64,000 nt of DNA from Kocuria sp. (GTDB lineage Bacteria > Actinomycetota > Actinomycetes > Actinomycetales > Micrococcaceae). The stretch lies in contig JAUNHG010000001.1 in the NCBI GenBank assembly GCA_030524035.1, positions 527,250 to 591,249 on the forward strand. The letters run 5' to 3'. Shown one piece after another: positions 56,449 through 64,000 of the stretch. The notes under the pieces are model-generated. The model was not told where the DNA came from. It did no database searches and saw only the letters and a list, made by a program, of their open reading frames with translations. How positions within the stretch are numbered: position 1 is the first letter of the stretch; each line of letters starts with the position of its first letter. Made by a program: the position numbers and the translations under genes.

Positions 56449-58044
56449 TTGAAACTTTCACGGCTGAAGGTCGAAAACTATCGGCGCCTCCAGGACTTCG
56501 ATATCGAGATCCGCTCCCATCTTGTCTTAGTCGGTGCCAACGATGTCGGTAAGTCGTCGTTGCTTCGTGTCATCGATCTGACCCTCGGAGCGAGTGTTGC
56601 GCAGCTATATGCCTCTTTGGCGGTAGATGATCTCCGCGATACTGCAGAGCCAATGATAGTTGAGATTGAGCTGACGGGGTTCAATGCTGATGATCGTGCT
56701 TCCTTCCCAGATGAGATCAACACGGTCACGGATTCCCTAATGGTTCAGCTTCGCGTGGATGTAGACGAGAAGGAAACGGTCAGCATTAGCCGCGTGGCGC
56801 CTGAAGGCGGAACCGGGCGCCAGCTTTCTCGCGACCAGCTCGCCGCGCTAGGCTGGAAATTCCTCAGCGCAAAGGCGCAGACGCGCGACCTGCGGGACGA
56901 TCGCCGAAACCCCGTGGACGAGATGCTAGGGGCGCTCGAACTCGGTGACGAAAAGGAGGCTTTCGCGTCCGTTGCAGAAGTATTGCAACAGAAGCTTGAC
57001 GGCTCAGCGCTATTGAAGAGTCTTCGAGAGCGACTCGCCGGCCAGCTCTCAAAGGCTTTGCCACAGAAAGTGACTGCGGATAGCCTCACCTTTGTCAGCG
57101 GCGCGGAGGCCGATGACGACGTTCTGAGCGATGTCCGCCTGCAAGTGACTAAGGCAGGAACCCCGCATGATCTGTCGGAGCAGTCAGATGGATCCCGTGC
57201 ACTGTATGCCATCGCATTATACGACCTGATGAGCGTCGGAGCGAACGTCGTCGGAATTGACGAGCCGGAGATCCATCTCCACCCGATTTCGCAGCGTAGC
57301 GTGGCGCGGCTTCTCCGTGACAGTGGGAGCCAGAAGGTTATTGCGACGCACTCGTCTGACATCGTCGGCGCATTCGACGTTGCGGATGTCGTCGTTATGC
57401 GAGCCGGCGGCGAGGCCGTGCAGTCAAACCGTGACTTTCTCAGCGATGATGAGCGCACGATGGTCCGCTGGTGGGTGCGAGACAAATTGGAGCCGTTGAC
57501 ATCAGCACGGATCGTGACAGTAGAAGGTCTTTCTGATCGGATTCTGGTCGAACGGGTTGCCGAGTTGACTGACCGCAACTTGGATCGCCTAGGGATCTCG
57601 GTAATCGAGACGGACGGTAGCGCTGAGATCAAGCCGATCGCGAAGCTATTCGGCCCAGATGGTTTCCGGATTCCTGTTTCCCGCCTTATTGATCATGATG
57701 CGACCGCTAAGCTTGCGGATGCACTGGGGGTGCCGGAAGAAGACCTCGACCAGCACTCAGTGCACGTCTCGAAGGTCGATCTTGAAGACGAATACGTTTT
57801 AGCGCTCGGCGCAACCGCCGTGCACAGCGCATTGGAAGATTCCGACCACTTCAGCCGCAACGAGCTCGCTAACATCAAAGCAACCGGCACCAACGGAAAG
57901 CCAACCAATGCCGAAGTTGCTCAATTCTGCCGAAAGAACAAGTACAAGGTGCGTTCCGCTCTTGCTGTACTTCCGCTCCTGACGACGGAGAACGCATCCT
58001 CGATCGCAAGCATTGAATCCCTTCTGAGCGAAATCACGTCATAG
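56449..58044 (+). CDS. gajA: Gabija GajA: OLD-family ATPase-Toprim endonuclease
   Basis: A 531-aa overcoming-lysogeny-defect protein. ATPase head: Walker A GANDVGKSS (29-37), signature-like LSEQSDGSRAL, Walker B IDEPEIHLHP with D271/E272, and ATHSSD. Toprim nuclease: VEGLSDRIL with E359 and LIDHDATAKL with D415-x-D417, the metal-binding set. In Gabija, GajA tetramers nick phage DNA when nucleotide levels fall. Start is TTG 56449 with AAAGGG upstream. The next gene starts directly after its stop. Confidence 0.9.
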   Translation: MKLSRLKVENYRRLQDFDIEIRSHLVLVGANDVGKSSLLRVIDLTLGASVAQLYASLAVDDLRDTAEPMIVEIELTGFNADDRASFPDEINTVTDSLMVQLRVDVDEKETVSISRVAPEGGTGRQLSRDQLAALGWKFLSAKAQTRDLRDDRRNPVDEMLGALELGDEKEAFASVAEVLQQKLDGSALLKSLRERLAGQLSKALPQKVTADSLTFVSGAEADDDVLSDVRLQVTKAGTPHDLSEQSDGSRALYAIALYDLMSVGANVVGIDEPEIHLHPISQRSVARLLRDSGSQKVIATHSSDIVGAFDVADVVVMRAGGEAVQSNRDFLSDDERTMVRWWVRDKLEPLTSARIVTVEGLSDRILVERVAELTDRNLDRLGISVIETDGSAEIKPIAKLFGPDGFRIPVSRLIDHDATAKLADALGVPEEDLDQHSVHVSKVDLEDEYVLALGATAVHSALEDSDHFSRNELANIKATGTNGKPTNAEVAQFCRKNKYKVRSALAVLPLLTTENASSIASIESLLSEITS

Positions 58045-59727
58045 ATGATCACGCCCACGCCTTCCCAAATCGAGATTCGAGACCACATGGCCCGCGACCT
58101 CCTCGTGGTTGCGCCTGCGGGCTGCGGTAAAACCGAAGCACTCGCGCTTCGCGTCGATGGTCTCCTGCGGCGAGGCGATGTGGAATTGCCACGCAAGATC
58201 CTAGTAGTGACGTTCTCGAACCGCGCAAAGGACAACATCCGCGATCGGCTACGTGCTTATCTCGGCGCGACGCATCTCCGCGACCACGTCACCGTCGTGA
58301 ACTTCCACGGGCTTTCCGCTCGCATATTCAAAGCGCACGCTAACGTCATCGGCCTCAACCCAAGCATGACTCTCCCCGAGAGCGACTGGGTAAGAGAAGA
58401 ATGCAATCGCAAAGGTCTTGAATACCCAGCTGCTAAGCGAGCTCAAGATGCACTCCGCGCTGCAAAACTCGAACCCCACACGGATTCGGATATCGAGGAA
58501 TACCTAGTACGGAACCGCGAAATCCACGCGCTGGAAATTGAGCGGGATCGGCTCGCCGACGCTCGATTGACATACGATGACCTGCCCCGTGTCGCCGAGC
58601 TGATCTTGGCAGACGACCGAGTCGCTGAACTCTATCGAGAGCATTTCGGCGCCCTCATCGTCGACGAATTTCAGGACCTAACGCCGCAGCAACTGCGGAT
58701 CGTCAACAGAATCGGATACAGGCGCACCACCTATGCGGGTGACCTTGCTCAGGGCATCTACGGTTTCACCGGCGCGAAACCGACCGAGATACACCGACGG
58801 ATCGCAGAAGAATGCACGAAAACAGTGAGACTCGCCGAGTCGCATCGTTCGTCGCCCGCCGTTCTGGCGGCGGTCAACTCGCTCATTCCGCTGACCGGCG
58901 GCACTCCACTCACAGCCGCTGACGAAGCCTCGTGGCCTGGTGATGGCCTGTTTGCCACTGCTCGATTCCAAACTGCAGAGGATGAAGCTGACTGGATCGC
59001 AAACCTAACTGGGAGGCTCGCTTCTAAGGTTCCGTACCACCGAATCGGCATCATGGCGCGAACCGAGAAACGGCGGAAATTCGTTGAGGTGGCCCTGGGC
59101 GGTATAGGTGTCGACCACATGCGCTGGGACGATGGGGTGCTCGACACCGACACAGCGCGGGCGATGAGGTCGATGCTTGGCCATTTCAACCTGTCGGCAT
59201 ACGAGCGGGCAGACAGCAAGCTCTCTTTTCTCCGGGAATCGTCTGGTCTGGAGGAGATCGCGGAGTCCTCGACACGGCAAAGTCTTGTCGAGGCGCTGGG
59301 CTGGTGTTACGAGCTGCTCCGTGACGGAATTTCCCCAGGTGAGATTCACGCGCGCATCAAGGTCGGCAATGGCGACACGCTAGTCACCAAACCTGGCGTG
59401 CATGTTCTCAACGGACACGTAGGAAAAGGGCAGCAGTTTGACTGGGCGATAATCGTCGGCGCAGAGGACGGATCAATACCGTCTTACCTCGCAAAGACGG
59501 AAGAGGAGCGGGCCGAAGAGGCACGAATTCTATCGGTCATGATTTCCCGCGCCCGGCATGGAGTGTTCGTCACATATGCCGACGAGGTTCAAATCACGCA
59601 GACGTGGCGCAAGTCTCACAAAGCGTCGCCTTATTTTAATGAGTTGTCGGATGCTAAACCGCTTGGCGGGCAAGACCTTTGCGACTGGCTACAAGGCGCA
59701 GACTGGGCTGCTATCGCAGCGAGATGA
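58045..59727 (+). CDS. gajB: Gabija GajB: UvrD/PcrA-like helicase
   Basis: A 560-aa superfamily 1A helicase: Walker A APAGCGKTE (23-31), motif Ia VTFSNRAKDNIRDRL, DEFQDL (motif II), YAGDLAQGIYGF (motif III), HRSS (motif IV), GKGQQFDWAIIVGAEDG (motif V) and MISRARHGVFV (motif VI). ATG 58045 immediately follows the gajA TAG, so the two are one operon. GajB senses or unwinds DNA ends and activates GajA. Followed by 670 nt without a clear gene. Confidence 0.9.
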   Translation: MITPTPSQIEIRDHMARDLLVVAPAGCGKTEALALRVDGLLRRGDVELPRKILVVTFSNRAKDNIRDRLRAYLGATHLRDHVTVVNFHGLSARIFKAHANVIGLNPSMTLPESDWVREECNRKGLEYPAAKRAQDALRAAKLEPHTDSDIEEYLVRNREIHALEIERDRLADARLTYDDLPRVAELILADDRVAELYREHFGALIVDEFQDLTPQQLRIVNRIGYRRTTYAGDLAQGIYGFTGAKPTEIHRRIAEECTKTVRLAESHRSSPAVLAAVNSLIPLTGGTPLTAADEASWPGDGLFATARFQTAEDEADWIANLTGRLASKVPYHRIGIMARTEKRRKFVEVALGGIGVDHMRWDDGVLDTDTARAMRSMLGHFNLSAYERADSKLSFLRESSGLEEIAESSTRQSLVEALGWCYELLRDGISPGEIHARIKVGNGDTLVTKPGVHVLNGHVGKGQQFDWAIIVGAEDGSIPSYLAKTEEERAEEARILSVMISRARHGVFVTYADEVQITQTWRKSHKASPYFNELSDAKPLGGQDLCDWLQGADWAAIAAR

Positions 59728-60398
59728 GGCTTGTTCCGACCCGAAACCCTTAAGCGGACAGTAAAAGCTTCATGGCGCTTTCTCTGCCTTAATTTGACTC
59801 AGACAAACGGTTTGAAACAGCTTGACGCCTTCTGTCGCCCTCACCAAGCTTGCTGTGTTCCTGATCGTCATCGTACAAGTCGGCACCCTAGATTGGCTCG
59901 CTCCTCCGCGATCACCGCTTCAACGAGAACACGGAACCGGCCTCGGTCACCACGTCCCCGAGGCCCGGGAACCGAGAGAGCCTCGCCGCCATGAACACCC
60001 CGGTCCTTGGTCGCCAGAGATTGAGGAGGGGACTGTGCTCATGTTTCCCCTGATCTGGATTGTCAGCGTCCACACGCGTGACTTTCTTCATCGTTACACG
60101 CTCACCGACATCGTTTGGGCAAACGCGGCTAAAACTGTCAATCCTTAGGGCAAGCCATCATGTTGGGCAGCGAATACCTGAGCGAAATGCGCTAGTTAGC
60201 AGCAACCGACTGGCTAATTTTCAAGGTCCAAGGCTGGTTAGAATCAGCACCAGCTGGGTGATGGTCCCTCTCTATATGACATCTACCCCCGACCCTAGGT
60301 TGCCTGCCACCTAATTGCCATCGTCTGGTAGTACAGATGGGTGGTCGTAACAAAGCATCAGCAAAACTTGCAACCTGACCCGGAGTGACTAAGGAATC
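59728..60398. other. Intergenic, right end of the Gabija island
   Basis: About 670 bp with only short, incoherent frames. Composition shifts from GC-rich (to about 60,050) to AT-richer near 60,350, so a junction of two foreign segments may lie here. No terminator, repeat or att site could be made out. Confidence 0.4.
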
Positions 60399-61088
60399 TT
60401 AATTGATTATTCCTAACTGCGGAATTGATCGGATGACAAGGATGATACCTACTATGGCTGATATCCATAGAATAGTAATTTTGGCTTCATATTCAAGCCG
60501 GGGCATAATTTTATTTATTCTGTCAAAAATTCGCCCCCCAAAGACCTGAAAAAGTGCTCCAGCTACCACTGCCGGTGCAATCATGACCAGGCAGTAGGCC
60601 CCCAGTGCAAAAAGTTTAGTAATGAACTTCCATTCAGAAGACTGAATAATTCCGATGGCAGCCAGATAGGGCAGCATGGTGGCTGTTTCGATGACAGCAG
60701 CTCCTAGTGCAACTGCAGCCATGGTGCAGGGGCTGGCGGAGGCCTTCTGTGTCTTTCGGGGACGCCCTTCCAGGACTTCCTCAAGAGTCTTCTGTTTGGG
60801 ATTAGGTGAAAAAATCCCAAAAATTGCGAGCATTACACCTAGCGTCACCATAACCCAGGGGAACCAATCGGTTTCTTGGGCTCGGTCCATGGAATTGACG
60901 ATCCAACCCATACCAAAAAATAGTCCTATGCCGATTAAAAAGTAGCTCAAGGCTATGGTTCCCAGGTAAACCCCAAAGTGAATTGGTTTTACCCTCTGCC
61001 ACACAACTAAAAGAATAAGGGGGATGACGAAGGTGCCTGCGCTTAAGCTGTCGACAAGAGCAAGTCCCAGTAAGGTTAGAAGATTCAC
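60399..61088 (-). CDS. GAP/Sap family six-helix membrane protein
   Basis: A 229-aa protein with about six membrane helices: LLGLALVDSLSAGTFVIPLILLVV at the N-terminus (the family's ALVDSxSxGT block), FGVYLGTIALSYFLIGIGLFFGMG, and ACCTMAAVALGAAVIETATMLPYLA-like central block. Mycobacterial Sap helps move sulfolipid; other GAP-family proteins are unassigned. DNA here is AT-richer than the core genome, hinting at recent gain. Divergent from a TetR gene. Confidence 0.8.
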   Translation of the reverse strand: MNLLTLLGLALVDSLSAGTFVIPLILLVVWQRVKPIHFGVYLGTIALSYFLIGIGLFFGMGWIVNSMDRAQETDWFPWVMVTLGVMLAIFGIFSPNPKQKTLEEVLEGRPRKTQKASASPCTMAAVALGAAVIETATMLPYLAAIGIIQSSEWKFITKLFALGAYCLVMIAPAVVAGALFQVFGGRIFDRINKIMPRLEYEAKITILWISAIVGIILVIRSIPQLGIIN

Positions 61089-61137
61089 AACCGCATCACA
61101 ACCTTATATAGTCGTATTAATTTCCGAAACTGTATCA

Positions 61138-61167
61138 CAGTATATCATACACTTGTATGATATACTG
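61138..61167. promoter_or_regulatory. 30-bp palindromic operator between Sap-like and TetR genes
   Basis: Two perfect 14-bp arms around a 2-bp centre (core ATATCATACA / TGTATGATAT). It lies between the divergent starts (61088 and 61207); TAGAGT at 61168-61173, directly beside it, could be the TetR gene's -10 box. Confidence 0.75.
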
Positions 61168-61206
61168 TAGAGTTACTGCTTCTGTAACCGCATAAAGGCT
61201 GAGTAC

Positions 61207-61800
61207 GTGAAAACACCCCACCAAGAACAAGCCATTGCTGACGCAGCCATCCGCGTCATCGTTCATCAAGGGTTTGATGTTGTCAGTATCAGGAAAGTGG
61301 CCGCCGAAGCAAAAGTTGCCCTGGGAACCGTCCAATACTTCATGGGAACGAAGGAAGGGTTGCTCATTAAGGTTTTGAGGCGTTCGGTCGCGAGGCAGAG
61401 CGATCGTATTGAACAGCTACAGTTCAGTCCGTCTATGAAGCCAGTAGATCGTCTGTCCCGATCACTCCTTGAACTGCTTCCTACTGGTGAAGTGCAGAGG
61501 GAAGATGCCGCCCTGTGGGTCATTCTTGGTGCTGCGGCTTCCACGCGCCCACTTTTAGCTCAGCACTACGATCAGGCACTTACACTTTTTCGGGAAAGCC
61601 TTATACATGCCATTGGTCGGTTCCTTGAGGCTCAGGGAAAAAGCAATTCAGCAGAAGAAGTTAAGCAAACTGCCCGACTCATTACGGCCCTGGTTAACGG
61701 AATAACTCTTGATAACCTCAATAGCCCTTATAGCACTCAGCTGGTGGAAACTATTCACAGAGACCTGCTGGCAGGGCTGAGCCGCATCACCGGTGCCTAA
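61207..61800 (+). CDS. TetR family regulator of the Sap-like gene
   Basis: A 197-aa repressor. HTH in residues 8-50: IADAAIRVIVHQGFDVVSIRKVAAEAKVALGTVQYFMGTKEGLL. The rest has the BetI/TetR-C layout (LWVILGAAASTRPLL). GTG 61207. The perfect palindrome at 61138-61167 is its probable operator, controlling both itself and the divergent membrane gene. Confidence 0.88.
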   Translation: MKTPHQEQAIADAAIRVIVHQGFDVVSIRKVAAEAKVALGTVQYFMGTKEGLLIKVLRRSVARQSDRIEQLQFSPSMKPVDRLSRSLLELLPTGEVQREDAALWVILGAAASTRPLLAQHYDQALTLFRESLIHAIGRFLEAQGKSNSAEEVKQTARLITALVNGITLDNLNSPYSTQLVETIHRDLLAGLSRITGA

Positions 61801-61872
61801 CCCGGCAAGTTGCTATGCTCGGTATGGATTATCCAAATTATCTTTCTACCTTTGCTACATGGGGTTTGACAG

Positions 61873-61945
61873 TGGAGCTAAGGGGAATCGAACCCCTGAC
61901 CTTTTCATTGCGAACGAAACGCTCTACCAACTGAGCTATAGCCCC
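61873..61945 (-). tRNA. tRNA-Ala(CGC)
   Basis: 73 nt on the minus strand, beginning GGGGCTA and ending TAGCTCCA. All four arms fold; the anticodon loop TTCGCAA gives anticodon CGC (Ala codon GCG). The G3-U70 pair that identifies alanine tRNA is present. CCA is not encoded. Confidence 0.95.
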
Positions 61946-62035
61946 GTGCCCTTAACCGCAGCACGGCAGCCGCAGCGGACGGGCTTATGGTACGCCTGTT
62001 TGTTGCTTGCCCACCAGTTGGTGCGTCTTGTCCTT

Positions 62036-62041
62036 TACGCT
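62036..62041 (+). promoter_or_regulatory. -10 box of a leaderless promoter for the LysR-like gene
   Basis: TACGCT seven bases before ATG 62049. Confidence 0.5.
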
Positions 62042-62048
62042 GGCTGGT

Positions 62049-62963
62049 ATGGACCAGGCCGTTCCCGCTGCGCACACCACGCCGTCATGCCTACGCGTGG
62101 GTTATGAAACGGGCATGATGCCTGCCAAATGGTTCACCAGGTGGCGGGAACGCCTCCCGGGCTCACACCTGGAAGATGCCGAACTGCCTCCCGGCACGTG
62201 GCGCGATCACCTAGGCGGTAACTATCATGTGGCCCTGGTGCGCTTACCGGCCCACCCCAAACCGGGCAGCCAAGACCTCGAAGGGCTCCGCGGACACTAC
62301 CGAGCAATCCTTGCTTACCAGGAACAGCAAGTTGTTGTGCTGCCCACAGACCACGAACTAACCCTCCTCGACCACGTGAGCATCACGGACCTTGCGGACG
62401 AACGCCTGGTCCACGACCTGTCCGACCTTCCCGAATACACACCATCACCGCATGGAGCCGGTACTGACGAGCACGGTATGCCCTTGCCAGCGCTCGAATC
62501 CCGCAGCACGGAGGACGTGATCGAATACGTCGCCGCAGGACTCGGCTTGGCCGTAGTGCCCATGTCCCTCGCCCGGTTCCACCACCGCCGGGACCTCACA
62601 TATCGGGCGGTCACAGACCTTCCCGGGATCGACGTCGCCGTGGTGTGGTCACAAAACCTGGACGATGCCACGGAGGCTCTGGTGCAGGAATTGGTGGGGG
62701 TGGTACGTGGACGCCGCCCAGGAAGCTCACGAGGCCGCGCCGTACCCCACAAAACTGAGGAATCCGCCTCTCTGCGCAAGCCAGGCCGCAAATCTAAACC
62801 TGCTAATGCCACTGAAACCCCCACACGGACAGCTAAAGGCACCAGCAGAGGCGACCAACTCAAAGGCAAACGTCTGGCCGGTGGAAAACCACGCCGCAAC
62901 AAACCGAGCGGCAACCCCGGACGCCCCGGGAAACGCAACACAGCCAGCCGTAAGCGCCACTAG
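62049..62963 (+). CDS. LysR-type substrate-binding domain protein without HTH
   Basis: A 304-aa protein. Residues 1-215 match the effector-binding half of LysR regulators (RVGYETGMMPAKW, ESRSTEDVIEYVAAGLGLAVVPMSLARF, VAVVWSQNLDD), with no helix-turn-helix. Residues 225-304 are a lysine/arginine/proline-rich disordered tail (GRKSKP, GKPRRNKPSG) that could bind nucleic acid. Actinobacteria commonly have such a gene; function unknown. ATG 62049 fits the leaderless box. Confidence 0.78.
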   Translation: MDQAVPAAHTTPSCLRVGYETGMMPAKWFTRWRERLPGSHLEDAELPPGTWRDHLGGNYHVALVRLPAHPKPGSQDLEGLRGHYRAILAYQEQQVVVLPTDHELTLLDHVSITDLADERLVHDLSDLPEYTPSPHGAGTDEHGMPLPALESRSTEDVIEYVAAGLGLAVVPMSLARFHHRRDLTYRAVTDLPGIDVAVVWSQNLDDATEALVQELVGVVRGRRPGSSRGRAVPHKTEESASLRKPGRKSKPANATETPTRTAKGTSRGDQLKGKRLAGGKPRRNKPSGNPGRPGKRNTASRKRH

Positions 62964-63044
62964 CTCCCCTTTCCCCCGCCGAGATCATGGTTGGTGCACG
63001 CTTTCTGCCCTTTGTGCGTACACAAACCATGACTTCGGGGGGCG

Positions 63045-63920
63045 TCACGTCGCTTCCAATGCTTTCTTGACCCACCGCACAAGTTCCCGAAACCTTCGGG
63101 CATCGCGGAGGTCCTCGGCAACTACCGGACGAATCCTCCATCCCAGATCCTGAAGTCTGTTCAGCCGGTACATCTCATCCCCGTAGGTGTGACGATCCTG
63201 GTAATGAATCGCCCCGTTGTACTCCACCCCAACCATGTTTTCTGGCCATGCCAGGTCAATAAACGCGGTTCGCCCGCCCGCCAGATCCACTCGGGCATTT
63301 GCTTGTGGAGTCGTAATCCCCTGGGAGACGAGCGCCAACCGTAACACAGTTTCCATCGGCGACCACACGTTGGGGGCCGCCAGCGGTAACGCCGCTCGGA
63401 TTCGTGCCAGGCCCCGGGTGCCCGGCCGCAGCTCGGATAGGTGATAGGCAATCTCCTGAGCAGAAACCGGCTCCGTCCCAGCGCAATAACTCAGACCCGT
63501 CGCCAACAGGTGATCCAGAGCTACTACACTGCGCCACCCCGGCAGCAGGTGATGAAGGACCACCACAGTTTCCACCGGATGCATCACCGGAACTTCCCAC
63601 GGCCCCAGAAGCGGCCCCAGTTGCACACCACGGTGCATGACGAACTTGCGTGTGGATTGATTTCGGCGGCTGTCTTGAAACGCCAGGTGAGGACGATGAT
63701 CTGCTCGCGGGAATGCGGGCGGCTCCCCGAGTAGGTGGTCCACCCAGGTCATGTTCTCGGATAAAGGGATTCCCCAGATTCGTGCCGCCGAAACATGGGA
63801 AACCACAACGTCAGGGCCAAGTATCGGCTGGATTGTTAGCGCCAGTTCCCATGGTTCCAGGGTCGCTGGATCCATACCGGCAGGGCATTGCATCCAATAG
63901 CCATGTATCAGCGGGATCAT
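63045..63920 (-). CDS. AbiEi-like protein with C-terminal DUF559/Vsr-fold domain
   Basis: A 291-aa protein. The middle (VVSHVSAARIWGIP, HRGVQL, VMHPVETVVVL) resembles the AbiEi antitoxin/transcription-factor families; the C-terminal 100 residues have the DUF559 nuclease-like layout RTAFIDLAWPENMVGVEYNG, then DEMYRLNRLQDLGWRIRPV. D and E of the D-x(n)-ExN core are visible. Such proteins are frequent in actinobacterial chromosomes without a toxin partner. ATG 63920 overlaps the stop of a 17-codon leader ORF. Confidence 0.65.
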   Translation of the reverse strand: MIPLIHGYWMQCPAGMDPATLEPWELALTIQPILGPDVVVSHVSAARIWGIPLSENMTWVDHLLGEPPAFPRADHRPHLAFQDSRRNQSTRKFVMHRGVQLGPLLGPWEVPVMHPVETVVVLHHLLPGWRSVVALDHLLATGLSYCAGTEPVSAQEIAYHLSELRPGTRGLARIRAALPLAAPNVWSPMETVLRLALVSQGITTPQANARVDLAGGRTAFIDLAWPENMVGVEYNGAIHYQDRHTYGDEMYRLNRLQDLGWRIRPVVAEDLRDARRFRELVRWVKKALEAT

Positions 63921-63970
63921 CCGGGGGTCACCCTCCCGGTGGCGGCGTGAGATATTCCACGTTGATCCAT
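63917..63970 (-). CDS. Possible 17-aa leader ORF overlapping the AbiEi-like gene
   Basis: ATG 63970, five bases after a TAAGAT -10 box (63981-63976), encodes 17 residues and stops in an ATGA overlap with the main ATG 63920. A GGGAGG ribosome binding site for the main gene lies inside it. Could be a coupling ORF that carries ribosomes to the main start, or chance. Confidence 0.3.
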   Translation of the reverse strand: MDQRGISHAATGRVTPG

Positions 63971-63975
63971 GCGCG

Positions 63976-63981
63976 ATCTTA
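63976..63981 (-). promoter_or_regulatory. -10 box upstream of the AbiEi-like gene
   Basis: TAAGAT on the minus strand, about 56 bp before ATG 63920 and five bases before the leader ORF start. Confidence 0.35.
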
Positions 63982-64000
63982 GGCTGTGGGTACCGCGGAA

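Noticed and set aside
59822-60148. A 108-aa frame downstream of gajB
   Set aside because: Composition resembles random GC-rich sequence; no start signal and no family.
61873-61945. tRNA-Ala as integration site of the Gabija island
   Set aside because: The tRNA is intact, 1.5 kb beyond the island edge, and I found neither an integrase nor a repeat of its 3' end.

Overview
The window reads as chromosomal DNA of a moderately GC-rich actinobacterium, most like the Micrococcaceae (Arthrobacter/Rothia/Auritidibacter type). The evidence is the mycothiol gene mshA, the glgX-treY-treZ trehalose operon, guaB3, a groES-groEL1 operon under CIRCE control, SURF1, the order guaA / helicase-like / SAF / FmdB / 5-FCL / galU / rimJ, frequent GTG starts, and about ten TANNNT -10 boxes placed 5-7 nt before a start codon (leaderless transcripts). 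I cannot fix genus or species by eye.

Layout. 1-7118 (+): 3' end of glgX, treY, treZ, a small ATPase and an aldo/keto reductase. 7121-9228 (-): mshA with a translationally coupled conserved protein. 9297-13915 (+): an Alr-TsaE fusion, a small membrane protein, then tsaB-rimI-tsaD, so three t6A genes lie together. 13978-22668 (-): seven genes, mostly close-packed (MMPL transporter, MFS exporter, glycosyltransferase, SCP2-like protein, acyl-CoA dehydrogenase, LuxI/FeeM-like N-acyltransferase, ThiF/E1-like adenylyltransferase), divergent from a TetR gene at 23162 with a palindrome in the shared control region. I take this as an uncharacterised lipid or acyl-amide biosynthesis and export locus. 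23670-38336: housekeeping genes (YbdK-type ligase, GH3 lipoprotein, THUMP-like methyltransferase, groES-groEL, OafA-type acyltransferase, guaB, guaB3, SURF1, DUF3817, guaA). 38364-50667: a 1370-aa helicase-like protein lacking the Walker A lysine, SAF, FmdB, 5-FCL, galU, a RimJ-like GNAT, a GlpR-like membrane protein, CYTH-CHAD and a TIGR01777 epimerase. 50770-52296: sucrose phosphorylase.

About 52,300 to 60,350 is an accessory island with different codon use. It starts in the remnant of a multidrug ABC exporter and carries a large protein with a PD-(D/E)XK-like motif, intergenic wreckage, and a two-gene Gabija anti-phage system (GajA OLD nuclease and GajB UvrD-like helicase). 60,399-61,800 is an AT-richer GAP/Sap-family membrane gene divergent from a TetR gene, with a 30-bp palindrome between them. 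The window closes with tRNA-Ala(CGC), a LysR-type substrate-binding-domain protein and an AbiEi/DUF559-like protein preceded by a possible leader ORF.

Family assignments come from motifs recognised by eye; no database search was run.
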